Assembly: GCA_000333855.2 (NCBI GenBank)
Contig: CM007331.1
Location: 412,412-476,411 of the forward strand
Length of the DNA stretch: 64,000 nucleotides
From: Endotrypanum monterogeii
Lineage: Eukaryota > Euglenozoa > Kinetoplastea > Trypanosomatida > Trypanosomatidae
Direction of reading: 5' to 3'
The position numbers and the translations under genes are program-made. Below are positions 32,401 to 43,221 of the stretch, piece by piece (positions within the stretch are counted from its first letter, which is position 1; each line of letters starts with the position of its first letter). The notes under the pieces were generated by a model. That model was not told where the DNA came from and ran no database searches. It worked only from the letters and a program-made list of their open reading frames with translations.

Positions 32401-35400
32401 GCCTTCACACTTTCGCAGACTTCGGCGCTCTTGCTGCGCACGCCGCTTCTGACGGACAGCTGGGGCACACCGTCCACCGAGGCGATGATGCGTGGGCTCT
32501 CGGAGCTTGCCTCCCATGCGCATCAATCCGTGGCAAAGACGCCGGTCCGGAGGGCCACGAGTGGTGCACCAGCCGGCGCGAATCCAACGCCGCCAATGAC
32601 GAGGGACTCTGCAGCTGTGGAGACTGCCATCTGCTCAGCTGCAGTCCGCTCATCACAGATGCTACCCGGCGTTGAGGCTCCAGGGGTGTCGTCGCATGCG
32701 GTAGGCAAGGTGCAGGCGCAGTCACCGGATCTGGCGACGCCGTCATCCGTTCCAGCGTCAGCGCCAACCTCGGTAACGCAAGACGGTCCGCGCAGCCGCG
32801 TGTACTCGTTTGTACCACCGCCGACTGCGGCAGTGACGGGCACGACATCAGCGGAGGATAATGAGGCTGCCCAGGCGCGGACTCTGCGGCGGTGTTTGGC
32901 TTTGAATTGGGGCAAGTGCATCCTGCTGAGTGCGCGCACATTGACGCGAGCGGGCGTCTACGACGTCACCGTTCCCTACGCGCATTACACCAATCTCCGC
33001 ATCGCCCGGCTGCGGTTGCGAGACCGCATGAAGGCGTACCACAGTCGCATGCAAGGGCAGTTCCAGGCTGCCCACGACGAGGTGCGACTTCAACGACTTC
33101 AAGGTGTCTTTGAGCGATGGGACGCAGATGAGCAGCGCATGACGGCCAGTGACGCGCAGGTCGCCGGGGACGTCTACGGGGACCGTGTGACGACGAGCGG
33201 TCCGTGTGCACAGAAAGAGGTCCTGGGGACGCCTGCACCGTATCCTGCGCGTCATTCGTGCAGCTCGGCTGTGGCATCGATCGACCTCGGGCCCTTTTCT
33301 TCTCAGTGGACTCCCTGCCATGCAGGCAGTCGTGAAGGAACACACTCCATCATGGTCACCTCCACCGCTGCATCGGTGTTGCCGACTCCGAGGAAGGGAG
33401 GGCGGCGGACTGCGCCTGCGAGGAATGAATCGCTCGGTGGTTTCGTCGACTGTATAGAGGAGCGTCATCACCGCGCCTTCGTCGGATCTTTTTGCTTCGG
33501 CACATCGGACCCTGAGAGACTTTCTGCAGACTTTCTGGATCGAGAGCGCAGCAGTGTCGCGGTTCCCATTCATGTGATCGTCTTCACCTCACTCTTCTCC
33601 ATTCTCGAAGCGATGGGGGACGTCTTACTGTGCGACAGACCGCGACTGAACACCATGGTAACCAATGAGCTCCTGACCCTCCTCTACGAGGCGCACTTGA
33701 GTATGCTGGAACCGCTACACGACAGAGCGATGTCTGCCGTTGCACGTACGGCGTCAGCAACGCTATCGTCGAATGCCAAGTCGAGTAGGCCGTCCTCATC
33801 GGCGCCGTTGCCCGGTCGATGGGACTGCCCCACCGACGCACTTATGTCTTATACTTTTTCGCCCGGGTCATCCCCACGCCTATTACCTTCCTCCTCCGTC
33901 TCCAATGAGTTGTTGTGCCTATCGAACAGCGAGCGTAACGTCAGCTGCAAGGACGACGAGGAGGAACACGGCGACTGCGACAGCGGCAGCGGCAGTGGCA
34001 GCGGCAGCGAGGATAATGGCGGTCGAGGACCCACCCAGTTTTTATCGGAGGCTGGCATGGCTTCAAGTCGGCAGCGGCGCCACAGCCAGAAGGCGGACCT
34101 TGTGTCCAGCTCCTTGACGGGCTCCAGCGATTGCCCAGGCGAAAGGGGTGGTGTGCACCGGCTCCATGGAAAAGGGAGCGGGGGGCCACTGCCTACAATC
34201 ACACGTGACGGTCACATTCTTTTTTTAAATGAATACGCGCTGCTTCTCGAGGTGGGGTTGCGCTCTTCTCCGGTTGTCCATCGCTGGCGGACAGAGATCA
34301 GTTCTGACTCCGATCACGCGTCTCGCGGCTATGCATCCCTTCTTCACCACCTGCAGCAGCGACAGGTGCAGTGGGCAGAGGCAACTGAGAAGGAGTATCT
34401 CTTCTCGCGTAGTCTGGTGCGGCTAATGCTCGGCGTGACGGCGCGTGATGAGCTAGGCAAAATACACGGCAACGTTTTACATGTGGATAACCTCGATATC
34501 AGAGGCAGCCGCAAAGGGGAAGTCGTTCCTCGGCTTGGGGTGACCTCCTCCAACGACTTCCTCGCCACCGCGTTCTACTCGGAAGCGTGTGACCCTGGGA
34601 TGATCGAGGCCACGGGGGAGAGTGTATCCATGATTTCGCCCCATGCGACTGGTGTGACCATCACGAAAGGGGCAGTTGCAGCAGCGGATAGCGTGCCGAC
34701 CTCTGCGTGCGTGTTGCCGTTGCAGGCAAGCCAAGGTGAGAGAATCCGCTCGTTTGCCTACACTGGCGCTGATGGCGCTGGAAACGCGGCGCGTGACGAG
34801 GACAAGGGGACACGGAGCATTCTCAGCGACTCGCCTTTGGTCGATGTTTGGTCGCTGCACACAGTTGACGGCTTTACGGCTGACTTGCTTGACGCTCGTC
34901 ACCAGCTGCCCATTACCCCCTCAGCCGCCATAGCTGTTCCACTTCCCGCGTCCACGGTGCACTCATCAGCGCATGTCTTGGGCAGATGTCACTCCGAGAG
35001 CACCGCTGTATCGACTTCCGAGGCGTCGCCTGGAGTGGCTCCGCTATCGTTGCAGCCCCACTTATCGTTACACAGTTGGAGATCTTTCCACAGTCTGAAT
35101 TTGATGTGTGGGCAGCAGAGGATGAGTAAGGACGTCTTGGGTGTCTCCGTGCTCGGCGGGCTGTCTTGTATGGCGCTCACTTCTCAGTTGTCAGTGCATG
35201 CAGACTTTCCACATTCGGAAAGCAGATTCCGTGGCGCCATGCCTCATCCTTTGTCGCCGTACAGCGGCGCCTGCAGCACTGCACACAATAGCAGCCCCTG
35301 TGCTTCGTTCCCCCGTGAGGGGGCGGTGGTGAACAGCGAGGTTGAGCGCGGTGCTCTGGGACTTGCGCCTCAAGAAGCTCCCTTGCTACCAACGACACAG

Positions 35401-35865
35401 CTCCCATTTTCTCACGCAAGTAAGCCGTTTGGCTACATCGGGCGCCCGGGTAGCTATTGCCTCGATGGTGTCTTACAGAAGCCGCGCCATGCACAGGACG
35501 GCGCGATTCTGTCGCCCTCAGCGATGATACCGTACGGGGCAGATGCGCATCACAGCATGGTGCGAGGCCGCTGTGCGACGCGTGTGCTGCTTGCGGGGTC
35601 CCGCGGTGCTTTGGAGGATATTGTCTCTCGCATGCCCTCTTCGTGGTCGCTGACGGCGCCGTTTGAATCGCTACGGCGAGAGAATGGGAAGCAGGCAATG
35701 ACGCAAGGCTCCATCTCGGCTGGCGACAAGCCACCCCTTCAGTGTGGAGAGGGCAATACGGTGCGCTACATACCCGTGCGTGTTATCCCCTCGCCCTCAG
35801 CGACGTCCTCGGAGGAGCAGCCTCGTGAGCAGTTCCACAGGATGTTCGTTGCAGAGGGACACTGA
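29407..35865 (+). CDS. Large protein of unknown function (2152 aa)
   Basis: Not recognised. The open frame extends upstream to 29161, but that part translates a (GT)n repeat as Val-Cys runs. I start at the ATG at 29407; the ATG at 29455 is also possible. Ordered, helix-rich blocks alternate with Ser/Thr/Pro-rich linkers. The first block (1-80) is HDVHYRVDEDVTALLLHKD-like. Further blocks lie near codons 190-260, 430-480, 610-660 and 730-850, the last beginning with a CPRCQ pair of cysteines that could bind zinc. Others lie at codons 950-1060, 1160-1240, 1370-1450 and 1590-1700. An acidic Gly-Ser repeat occurs near 33978-34018. No membrane segment or catalytic motif stands out. Codon use throughout is typical of the neighbouring genes, so it is a real gene. 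Confidence 0.75.
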   Translation: MFPRATLSARNGDLRSMLISLHDVHYRVDEDVTALLLHKDFAAEAMRHEFYVMSYLRHRIPLLFNLALYSWKPQEKPQLSRAPRQPSCGYTSHHLAEEGRRRDENTRQTQCHSCSESDGAADDETPFRELRACSELGSACDESKPLPSSSCPASSAPPLHLWPPEMPEVSITPEQYTALSSLALQVLCGDHAHAREGSTEASTASCGFVWDVHTVHRFFEEHGRLVAWTTDVLKASCEWVEGLTRRAFEDQLIISSQSPSSGAQEVSLQSPRSGSTSPYRFPSQVCSLQTLSHHEKLPPQKQQPQSDTRVLAALQQASSQSCASQRPHSHAHSKSCPARTEQGSFAESLHPSCDQRSPRCHSPVGRHTASLNLSAKPVFVSPQRQPPLQPEPSTRVPAHSKGVCHARQTRAARTASPLTHPHVFGPAETWTFSTIAELEVVLELHCRRIRHAVMLHESLLVAVAMVKCFRRDRPVGTSTAFSSIYRDGGHKDTRDIAGLPDTGDNVVDDVAPFRGGVQTGRQCSRSHPANMRIDATANSTAPSAAREFKNMSSAECGEYHVQKEQDNSSSYERVGRTAGAERTAAGPAASAIEVKVEEEATTAACERPLDFVVVQAMHAFTHLFLSITAVQQRLQAYSHELRHCSSAATLTVSPATGADTVALRCDSWMLHTLGEPHDQAVAFSSQSPTMVSAAASTAADANTVAASSSFIDDDLSNPTTPTVLAARGTPAAYDCPRCQYFHQIETLILKAAHENLEAVKKSAIALVAHHSAIAKKTIRTIEAGGAVFASQATMLLAHVLVPGVLAAHPPGSRGGAALEWVLNYVFGGCSGTDARQREQISHNDLLNTSSSVDCFSLLNSSRSDTSTASRSSEASEAGGSQSDESWHGPDSDSSPTLPSSGCDTRRCIRGDACADASMKYLDTDEVDGADNSGGRGYMHPRGGEGNKSAESAAVQLRVEYILAACFTRCHPLMTVIGCVAENNEYNCGRTVARAVLQYAFTLSQTSALLLRTPLLTDSWGTPSTEAMMRGLSELASHAHQSVAKTPVRRATSGAPAGANPTPPMTRDSAAVETAICSAAVRSSQMLPGVEAPGVSSHAVGKVQAQSPDLATPSSVPASAPTSVTQDGPRSRVYSFVPPPTAAVTGTTSAEDNEAAQARTLRRCLALNWGKCILLSARTLTRAGVYDVTVPYAHYTNLRIARLRLRDRMKAYHSRMQGQFQAAHDEVRLQRLQGVFERWDADEQRMTASDAQVAGDVYGDRVTTSGPCAQKEVLGTPAPYPARHSCSSAVASIDLGPFSSQWTPCHAGSREGTHSIMVTSTAASVLPTPRKGGRRTAPARNESLGGFVDCIEERHHRAFVGSFCFGTSDPERLSADFLDRERSSVAVPIHVIVFTSLFSILEAMGDVLLCDRPRLNTMVTNELLTLLYEAHLSMLEPLHDRAMSAVARTASATLSSNAKSSRPSSSAPLPGRWDCPTDALMSYTFSPGSSPRLLPSSSVSNELLCLSNSERNVSCKDDEEEHGDCDSGSGSGSGSEDNGGRGPTQFLSEAGMASSRQRRHSQKADLVSSSLTGSSDCPGERGGVHRLHGKGSGGPLPTITRDGHILFLNEYALLLEVGLRSSPVVHRWRTEISSDSDHASRGYASLLHHLQQRQVQWAEATEKEYLFSRSLVRLMLGVTARDELGKIHGNVLHVDNLDIRGSRKGEVVPRLGVTSSNDFLATAFYSEACDPGMIEATGESVSMISPHATGVTITKGAVAAADSVPTSACVLPLQASQGERIRSFAYTGADGAGNAARDEDKGTRSILSDSPLVDVWSLHTVDGFTADLLDARHQLPITPSAAIAVPLPASTVHSSAHVLGRCHSESTAVSTSEASPGVAPLSLQPHLSLHSWRSFHSLNLMCGQQRMSKDVLGVSVLGGLSCMALTSQLSVHADFPHSESRFRGAMPHPLSPYSGACSTAHNSSPCASFPREGAVVNSEVERGALGLAPQEAPLLPTTQLPFSHASKPFGYIGRPGSYCLDGVLQKPRHAQDGAILSPSAMIPYGADAHHSMVRGRCATRVLLAGSRGALEDIVSRMPSSWSLTAPFESLRRENGKQAMTQGSISAGDKPPLQCGEGNTVRYIPVRVIPSPSATSSEEQPREQFHRMFVAEGH

Positions 35866-37683
35866 GCGAGGCACGGCGCGCTGGTTGCGCCGCACAGGGT
35901 CGCTGGGGTGGGGGCGGCGGTGAAGCTGGGGATTGCTCACAAGGTCACCTTCAACGGAATGCCCCATGCCGTGCAGCAATCGCGGAGTGAGGAGAGAACT
36001 GTGGATGGGTGGGTGGGGATTGGCTGTATTTTGATTTGTGTGCACCTGCGTAGGGTGCGCGTCTGCGTGGGCCTGGGAAGGGCGTATCGCAGGTCACACC
36101 CAAGGCTTTAGCGGGGCAAACCAAGGAACAAGCTCATCGATGGTAGCAGCAACCAAAGGGTTGTTAATGCTATCGATGCCGCCACGCCTTCTGCAGGATG
36201 GGGCAGGGAGAGTGTGTGCGTGTGTGTTTGGGAGCCAGAAAGCTCTCTCTCGTTTCAAGACGCATCTACCGGCTGTGATACCTGCCTTTTCTCAGCGCTG
36301 TCCGATGAGGTAACGCACGAGTTGCAGATGACACGTCTTTCGCAGTCCCTCTAGTGGTTGGGTGCAAGTGCTTCTAGGAGGTGTTTTTATCCGATAATGT
36401 TTTTTTTTTGATTTTGGAGGCTCATGATCGGCGAGCGCGTCAGCTCATACACCAACATGCGAACGCATTTTTTTTTTTTGATATTGATCTCACGGACAAC
36501 GAGGGTGACCTCTTCTTTGCGGGCTTTACAAGCAGCAAAGACAGCGAGGCATCTGCTTAGGCGGCAGTCCCCATGGTGTGTATCTGTGGTGACTCGCAGA
36601 TGTGTTTGAGTGTGTACCATAATTACCATTCTTGCTATCATGGCGTTGATCAACATTCAAAAAAAAAATCGAACTCCCTGCGCTTTGCTCATGCTGACCT
36701 CTTCTTCCCTCTCTATGACTCGACTTCTTAGGAAGCATCGGCAAGGGGATCGAAGGATTTGTGTGTGTATGTGTATGTGTGGGGTGTATACGCCAGTTAT
36801 GCTGAGCAAACGTTAGGTCTGCCTGGGTGCAGAGTCGAAAGCAACTGGACGCTGTGTATCTTTGCCACGGATGCAACAGCGCATTGGTTGACGGGTGTGG
36901 CCGTGCTGTAGTTTAAAAAAAAAAGAGGTAGTGGATGGTGAGGGTGTTGCTGGTGACTGAAGGACGTACACCGAGCAGCTACATTTGATTATCCTTTCAT
37001 AAGCACGAGAGGTGTCCCCCCCCCCTCCCCACCTCTTCCCCTCATTCATTCGCTCATCACCAGTGCACCGAGCTCAGAAAGCATCGGGGGTAAAGACCAG
37101 GGACTGTGAAAACGAAAAGTTGACGCACTAATGCAATATTCAGCTCATTCTCCCTCCCCCTCTTTTCCCTTCCCGAATTCTAATTCCCAATTTCTGAAAG
37201 GTATCCTCCACTCACACCTTCACTGGTCACTCATCTTCGGCACCCCTTAGTTGATTTGACACAAACCCTGGATCTGCTTTATATCTTCCTTTTTTTTTGC
37301 CTTTTGCGAAGCAGACCTCTTGCGCTCAGAAGGCAACAGCGACAGAAACAGTGTACTTGCGACGCCTCCATAGCGAGGTACATTCTGTGACACATCCCTC
37401 ATCCGTTCCTCCTTGCTACTAGTGCATCTTTTTCTCCACTGATTTGGCGCCCCCCCTTTTTTTTTTTGCTGTTGCTTGTCTTTTGATATTGATTCTTTAC
37501 AGCGCATCATTGTCGTGGAATACTGAGGTTGGGGGGCCAAGGCGGGAGGGGGACAGCGACCGCACGTGAAGGGTGACGTCTGCGCTGTCCTCTTCCCACT
37601 TTCTAGACATTTCTTAATATCTTTGCTTAATTCTGTTTGGTTGGTCCCCCCCTCCCTCCCCCCCCCCCAAAAAAAAAAAAAAC
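35866..37683. other. Intergenic / UTR region
   Basis: No gene seen. The first part is moderately GC-rich, as expected of a 3' UTR. A C/T-rich tract then A-run at 37648-37682 leads into the next acceptor. Confidence 0.6.
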
Positions 37684-37690
37684 AGGAGCA

Positions 37691-39493
37691 ATGTTGAGTG
37701 CTGCAAGCAGCCAGCCTGCGCCGCCGCTGATACCTCAGCACTCGCCGGCTTTGGTTGGTGTCTCACCTCAGGTGGAGACCACACATCCTGAAAATGAGTC
37801 AACAGGAATGCTGGCATCAATTACCCAACGTAGTTTTTCCCGCCGAAGTAGGGCCTCTGATGATCCAACTGCATCGTCGCACAAACACAAGCACAGGCAT
37901 AGGCGCAAGCGGCGATTGAAGCATTCTGATGCAGGAGTGCCGCCTTGCACAGACAAAGAGGGCTCTCCCCAAAGAACGAGCATTACGTTCGAGTCAGTGA
38001 GAGGGATGGAGGGCGATGACACAACAGAGCGGATGCTCCAATACAACGCGGTGGATTTGCCGAGTCCGTTGGTCGACACTGCTCATCCTCACCAGCCGAT
38101 CGCGTCACCGTCTCCAGTGCTTTCATCGGATCCACACATAATGACTCCAAATGCCGCCTCTGCGACGGTGGCGTACGCGTTGATGTCCCGACGGCCCCTC
38201 GCGCATCTGCCCAACGGCGCGGACGCGACGAACCGGGAGGGAATACAGCAGCTGGACACCTCAGCGGTAAGCGTCCCAGGTCGCTCCTTCGGCTCTGTGC
38301 TAGCGTCGGGCTCCGCAAAGCAAGTCTCTACCCACCGCAACTACATCAAGAGCCCCCAACATCAGCCGCGGCCGCAGATCACCGCTACCTTGCCCTGCGA
38401 TCATTCTCAGCATACGGATATTTTCAGCCCCGTTTCTGCGCGAGGGACGGAGGTAGAGGTGGAGTCACAGTCGCAGCCACCCCGAGACGGCAGACAGTTT
38501 CCCCTTAGTGTTGTAGCAGTCGCACCAGTTGGCGTGGGCTTCGGCGAAGGCAGTTTGTCGCGCTATCAGTGCCCCAGCTTGGGGCCAGCAGATGGCGGCG
38601 GTCTCATCAGTGAGCAAATGGAGGTTGCAGACAAACAGCAGTACAGTGACAAGCGAAGCGGCGCGGGCGACAGTGCTGTCCAGGAGACACACGGAACTTC
38701 TCAGCACTCCGAAGTCGGCGTCTCGGATGACGGCTGGGGAAGCGATGATTGGGACAACGGGAATGGTGAAAAACCGCGTTCAGCGGAGCCCTGTTGCTCC
38801 TGGTGCGTGGACGTCACGAAGCCGAACAGCTGGCGTTACACCCGGCCACGTCGCCACGCCTTCGAGCGTCCGCTCCACTCGATGCAGTTGATGGCTTTTA
38901 TATTTGAGTTGTTGCTGATGGGCCTCTTTTGGTCTAGCGTCTTTCCCGGGTACCTCCTGCTCTACACCCAGAACCACGCCGACTGCCTAGGCGAGCTCCT
39001 CATCTTCACCATCCTCATGTGTGTCGGGATAGCGTGGCTGTACACGTCCCTTATTTTCATCTCCTTCAAGGACTGCACAGACCACACCAACGAGGGCGAG
39101 CTCTGTGTATTCTGCCGCCGCCGCACACACATTGACTCGAAGCACTGCAAATCGTGCAACAAGTGTGTGGAGGGATTTGATCACCACTGCAAGTGGCTGA
39201 ACATGTGTGTCGGTAAAAAAAATTACCGACTTTTCTTCTCGTTCCTCTCCGCTGCCGTCTACTCGACTTTGGTTGGGTTTGTCGCCGGGGTCACGTGCCT
39301 GATACGGTGGTGGCATCTGCTGGCACAGCATCACAACGCCTACTTCCGCGCAGGTCCGGTGGTCATGTGCGTGCTGATCTTTGTGGGTATGGGCCCCATG
39401 ATCCACTTGCTCCTCTTCCATATGTACCTCTGTATTGCTGGGAAGACCACCTACCAGCATATTCTTGGCAAGCGCCAGACTCTCGAGGATTAG
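37691..39493 (+). CDS. DHHC palmitoyltransferase, copy A
   Basis: 600 aa, starting at an ATG six bases after a probable acceptor AG at 37684-37685. The family transfers palmitate to cysteines of membrane-associated proteins through an acyl-enzyme on the DHHC cysteine. The first ~365 residues are Ser/Pro/His-rich and probably cytosolic and disordered. Then come a conserved [13 protein letters not shown] segment, two membrane helices, the Cys-rich domain starting [18 protein letters not shown] and ending in [12 protein letters not shown] (D497-H498-H499-C500), and two more membrane helices. This is the usual four-helix topology with the active site facing the cytosol. The next gene downstream is a diverged tandem copy. 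Confidence 0.93.
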   Translation: MLSAASSQPAPPLIPQHSPALVGVSPQVETTHPENESTGMLASITQRSFSRRSRASDDPTASSHKHKHRHRRKRRLKHSDAGVPPCTDKEGSPQRTSITFESVRGMEGDDTTERMLQYNAVDLPSPLVDTAHPHQPIASPSPVLSSDPHIMTPNAASATVAYALMSRRPLAHLPNGADATNREGIQQLDTSAVSVPGRSFGSVLASGSAKQVSTHRNYIKSPQHQPRPQITATLPCDHSQHTDIFSPVSARGTEVEVESQSQPPRDGRQFPLSVVAVAPVGVGFGEGSLSRYQCPSLGPADGGGLISEQMEVADKQQYSDKRSGAGDSAVQETHGTSQHSEVGVSDDGWGSDDWDNGNGEKPRSAEPCCSWCVDVTKPNSWRYTRPRRHAFERPLHSMQLMAFIFELLLMGLFWSSVFPGYLLLYTQNHADCLGELLIFTILMCVGIAWLYTSLIFISFKDCTDHTNEGELCVFCRRRTHIDSKHCKSCNKCVEGFDHHCKWLNMCVGKKNYRLFFSFLSAAVYSTLVGFVAGVTCLIRWWHLLAQHHNAYFRAGPVVMCVLIFVGMGPMIHLLLFHMYLCIAGKTTYQHILGKRQTLED

Positions 39494-40381
39494 TTAACCC
39501 AGCGAATTCCGGAGGAACCACGGAATCAGGGGAGCTGGGAGCTGCCGTACTGTCCTCGATCACAACACCGACTAGAGTTACGTCTCGTTTCACCATCTAT
39601 TTTGTTACCGAGGGCAGAGAGGGGAGTCATCGCAGACAGGACATCTTCACAAGGAAGGATGTTTCCCAGCAATTGCGGTGGGGAGAGTTACCTCCTTCTG
39701 GCGTCCCTGGAGTGTTGTGGCTACGCCGTGCCACGTCTCGCTCATCTTTCTCGGTGCCCTACCCTGTCTCTGTGTACCTTTCCATGCCGCCGCGGACTGG
39801 TTTCTTTTTTTTTTTTGTGTGTGTGTGTGTGTGTGTGTACCTGTCCTCTACCTCACCTACTCAATATATGAATGTCACACACGTACTCCTTTGCGTTTCT
39901 TTCGTCTTCTGGGCTTTCTCTTTTATTCATCGCCTCACATCTCTTTAGATTCCCTCTGCCGCCGTCCCTCATTTTTTTTTTTTTGTCTGCCCCCCCTCCC
40001 CTCTTTCCGCTGAGAAGTGTTGGCGATGTTCTTCAGAGTAGATGACAGCCGCTGCTGCAAACTGTAGAGGGATTTCTGCATCTTTTCCCTCCTCTCATCG
40101 CTTTATTACACTACATTTTTCTTATTTACGTTCTCGTGTGCTGATGTGTGGCTTATTTTTCCTTTTTTTAGCTTCAGTGTTTTTTGGTTTTCTGTGTGGG
40201 TGGCTCATGACGCTGCGACACTAGCTCTCTCCCCCCTCCATCCCCCCTCCCCCCCCCCCCCACACACACACTCGCCCATCTTTACGTTTATTTACATGGC
40301 ACCAGTTAAGGAGGTTGTTGCATATTCGCACCTATTTCTTGATGGGGTTGGCAGCGGCCAGGTAAAGGTTAGAAGAGGGAA

Positions 40382-40430
<49 letters not shown>

Positions 40431-41668
40431 CTACGCCTGTGTGTGTCTTGGGAGACTGCGTACCCCCGTCCATCTTCTTCCTCTGCTTGCTTGTGATGTG
40501 ATGATGCTGGGTCATATTGGTGGCTGTGTGCCGATGCGATGCGTTGGGTCCTCTCGGGAGAGATCACTGTAGAGGAATCATTTATTCTCCATCTTCACTG
40601 CTCTGTGCTCAAGTGCATTTCCATTTCCCCCATCATTTCATTGTCGTGACTCTGACTGATTTGAAGACTGTCAATGCACCGAGTGGTTATATTTATATTT
40701 TGAATTATTTTTTTTTTCCAGTTATACTTAAATGACGTTTTTATGACTGCGGCTGATTTTTTAAACTTCTTCCGGGGCACCTGCGCGGCTATCTCAGATA
40801 GCCAACTGATCAGTTGCGGCAGCAACTTTGATGACCAAGTATACGAGATATCCCCTCATATGTCTGAACATCTCGACAGCCGAGCGTGCACACGAACACC
40901 CAAAACACCAAGAAGCGAAATAGCTGTTTTTTTTTTTCATATTTTTTAACCACTCTTCTTTATCTGGCACTCAATGTATGTATACATATGTGTTTGTCTG
41001 TGTGAGGGAGGGGGTGGGGCAAGAGAAGCGGAGTGGGAAGGGTGGGGGGAGGGCGGGTGGCAGTGTTGATGTTGTGCATCACAAGAGGGAGTGCTACGTA
41101 CCAACAGACGCATGTCGATAAGAAAAGAAAGGAAAATCATTCGATGATCTTGAGGATGATTATGTTATGTGTGTGTGTGTCCAAAGCCCGTGCACACACG
41201 CGCCGCTGCTATCACAAGAAAACTAAGAGCAGCTGGAAGGAAAAGGGCCTCCCTCTTTGCAAGCTTCACCGCTACACGCGACTTCGCGAATCTAGACATG
41301 GGGAGAACAAACAATTAACCGAACACAACCAAAATGTAGAGAGAGAGGGAGAGGCGAGCAAGTGGCGTGCTCCTCGTTTTCTTCCATGGTGTTCGTCATG
41401 TAGGCGACAAGGCAGACACTCCTGATGCCACGAGACTACCTCAGTGTAGGTGCGCACTGTTTGGATGTCGAGGATGATGGACAGCTTTTTGTTCTTGCTG
41501 CCTCATCTTTCTTTCTTCTTTCTCCTCATCGGTTTTTCTGGAGGACGAATGTATACCCCGGGAAATCTTCTCGCCGGCTCCGTCTCCCCTGCATTTCTCC
41601 CTGATGAGACCACTGAGGCGTTCCGTAGCTTCTTCTTCTTCCCCCCCTTTTTTCCCCCTCCCCCCCTC
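39494..41668. other. Intergenic / UTR region between the two DHHC genes
   Basis: No gene seen. It contains (GT)n at 39817-39838, a (TA)n tract of about 44 bases at 40385-40428, several T-runs, and the C/T tract before the copy B acceptor (41636-41670). Confidence 0.6.
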
Positions 41669-41670
41669 AG
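41636..41670 (+). promoter_or_regulatory. Polypyrimidine tract and splice acceptor for DHHC copy B
   Basis: A pure C/T tract of more than 30 bases ends in CAG with AG at 41669-41670. ATG codons at 41718 and 41827 follow; the 41827 ATG opens the DHHC gene, so a short upstream frame may be present in the mRNA. Confidence 0.65.
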
Positions 41671-41826
41671 GTGTCAACTCACGCTGCACACTGTTCATCA
41701 TACCCGCGGTACGGTTATGCGGACATCACCGCGGCACAGAATAGATTCCTAATTTCACCTGTTGATCTTCACAGTTATCGTTGGGCACAGTCAGGGTCGA
41801 GGTGGCCCTGACCCCCCCCCCTCAAA

Positions 41827-43221
41827 ATGTACACGCCCGGCAATCAAGTGCCTGTCGATAGAACGGAGGCGACAAACGTGGAGGATGTGCCCGTCATGGA
41901 GCTAGCTCCGCAACTGCCACTGGGTGCGAGTGAGAGTCATTCACAGCGGCGACTCGTGAGCCACAGCGACACGCAGGGCGGTAGTGATGCACCCCTCAAG
42001 GCGTCGCACCACGGCGTGCAGGCATGGGAGCTATCTTCTACAGAACGCGAGGCAGTTCGGCAGCGCTTGCGACCAGAAGGTATGTTCAGCCCTTCTGCTG
42101 CAAACGAGGGAGAAACAGATGCATTCGTGATAACGGACCAGCAGCAGCGCGACACACGTCTCGCGTTTGGCGAAGCGGACAACGATGTTTTGATGCACAT
42201 TACCACCCGTCACGCTGAAACGGAGATGGGCGTGGATGGGGAAATGAAGGCTGTGCATAAAATTATGAGCGGGGAGGCAACTGGCAGTCATGAGAGCAAC
42301 CGGTCGAACTTGGCGCTAAGGGGGGCTGGTCATGCAAACCCTCTAAGCAATGTCTTGGTAGGGCATTCAACGAGCAATGCGTCGGAAAAAAACGGAGCAA
42401 ATGATAGCAACAACGCGGGTTGCAACAATGACGTCTTCGAGTCTCGCTCGGAGCAGCCACTAGCATCATGCTGTGTGGACACGCACCGCTATCCCGATGG
42501 CTGGCGACTAACGCGGCCTCGACGCCATGCCTTCGAGCGTCCGCTGCATTCCTTTCAGATTGGCGGCCAATTGTACACACAAGCAATCCTCGCTTTGTTT
42601 TGGTCGAGTGTGTTCGTGGCCTACTTACATATTCACACCCAGGATAATGCGGATTGCCTCGCTGAGCTGGTGGTGTTTCCTTCCCTAGTCACTTTTGAGA
42701 TGGTGTGGGTGTATTTGTTTTTTTTCTTAGTATCCTTCAAGGACTGCACAGATGACCGTGACGAGGGTGACCTGTGTGTATTCTGCCGCCGCCGCACGCG
42801 TGCGAGCTCGAAGCACTGCAAATCGTGCAACAAGTGTGTGGAGGGATTTGATCACCACTGCAAGTGGCTGAACATGTGCATTGGGAAGGCTAATTATTCT
42901 TTTTTTTTTTGCTTCGTAACCGCATCTATCTTCAGCCTACTCACAGTACTTGTCAGTGCAATTTGTTTGCTGGTACGGTGGTGGGAGCTGTTGGCAGAAC
43001 ATCACAATGCCTACTTCCGCGTAGGCCCCATGTTGCTCTGCATATTTTCTGTACTCGGCATGGGACCTCTTCTCCACTTGTTTGTGTATCATGTATACTT
43101 GACTCTCATTGTGCGACAAACGACTTACCAACGTATCATCCTTGTGCGTGAGGAGTCGTTCCACATACCGGAAGAGGGAACAGCTTCACAGAAAAACAAA
43201 AACTCTAGGTGCTGTAGCTAA
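41827..43221 (+). CDS. DHHC palmitoyltransferase, copy B
   Basis: 464 aa. Same design as copy A but with a shorter N-terminal disordered part (~215 residues): the [13 protein letters not shown] segment, two membrane helices, the Cys-rich domain with [18 protein letters not shown] and [12 protein letters not shown] (D342-H343-H344-C345), then two membrane helices. It ends in a Lys/Asn-rich tail with a terminal CCS that could itself be acylated. The N-terminal parts of A and B share little, but 72 bases over the catalytic core are identical (39136-39207 and 42807-42878), which suggests gene conversion or very strong constraint. The pair arose by tandem duplication. Confidence 0.93.
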   Translation: MYTPGNQVPVDRTEATNVEDVPVMELAPQLPLGASESHSQRRLVSHSDTQGGSDAPLKASHHGVQAWELSSTEREAVRQRLRPEGMFSPSAANEGETDAFVITDQQQRDTRLAFGEADNDVLMHITTRHAETEMGVDGEMKAVHKIMSGEATGSHESNRSNLALRGAGHANPLSNVLVGHSTSNASEKNGANDSNNAGCNNDVFESRSEQPLASCCVDTHRYPDGWRLTRPRRHAFERPLHSFQIGGQLYTQAILALFWSSVFVAYLHIHTQDNADCLAELVVFPSLVTFEMVWVYLFFFLVSFKDCTDDRDEGDLCVFCRRRTRASSKHCKSCNKCVEGFDHHCKWLNMCIGKANYSFFFCFVTASIFSLLTVLVSAICLLVRWWELLAEHHNAYFRVGPMLLCIFSVLGMGPLLHLFVYHVYLTLIVRQTTYQRIILVREESFHIPEEGTASQKNKNSRCCS

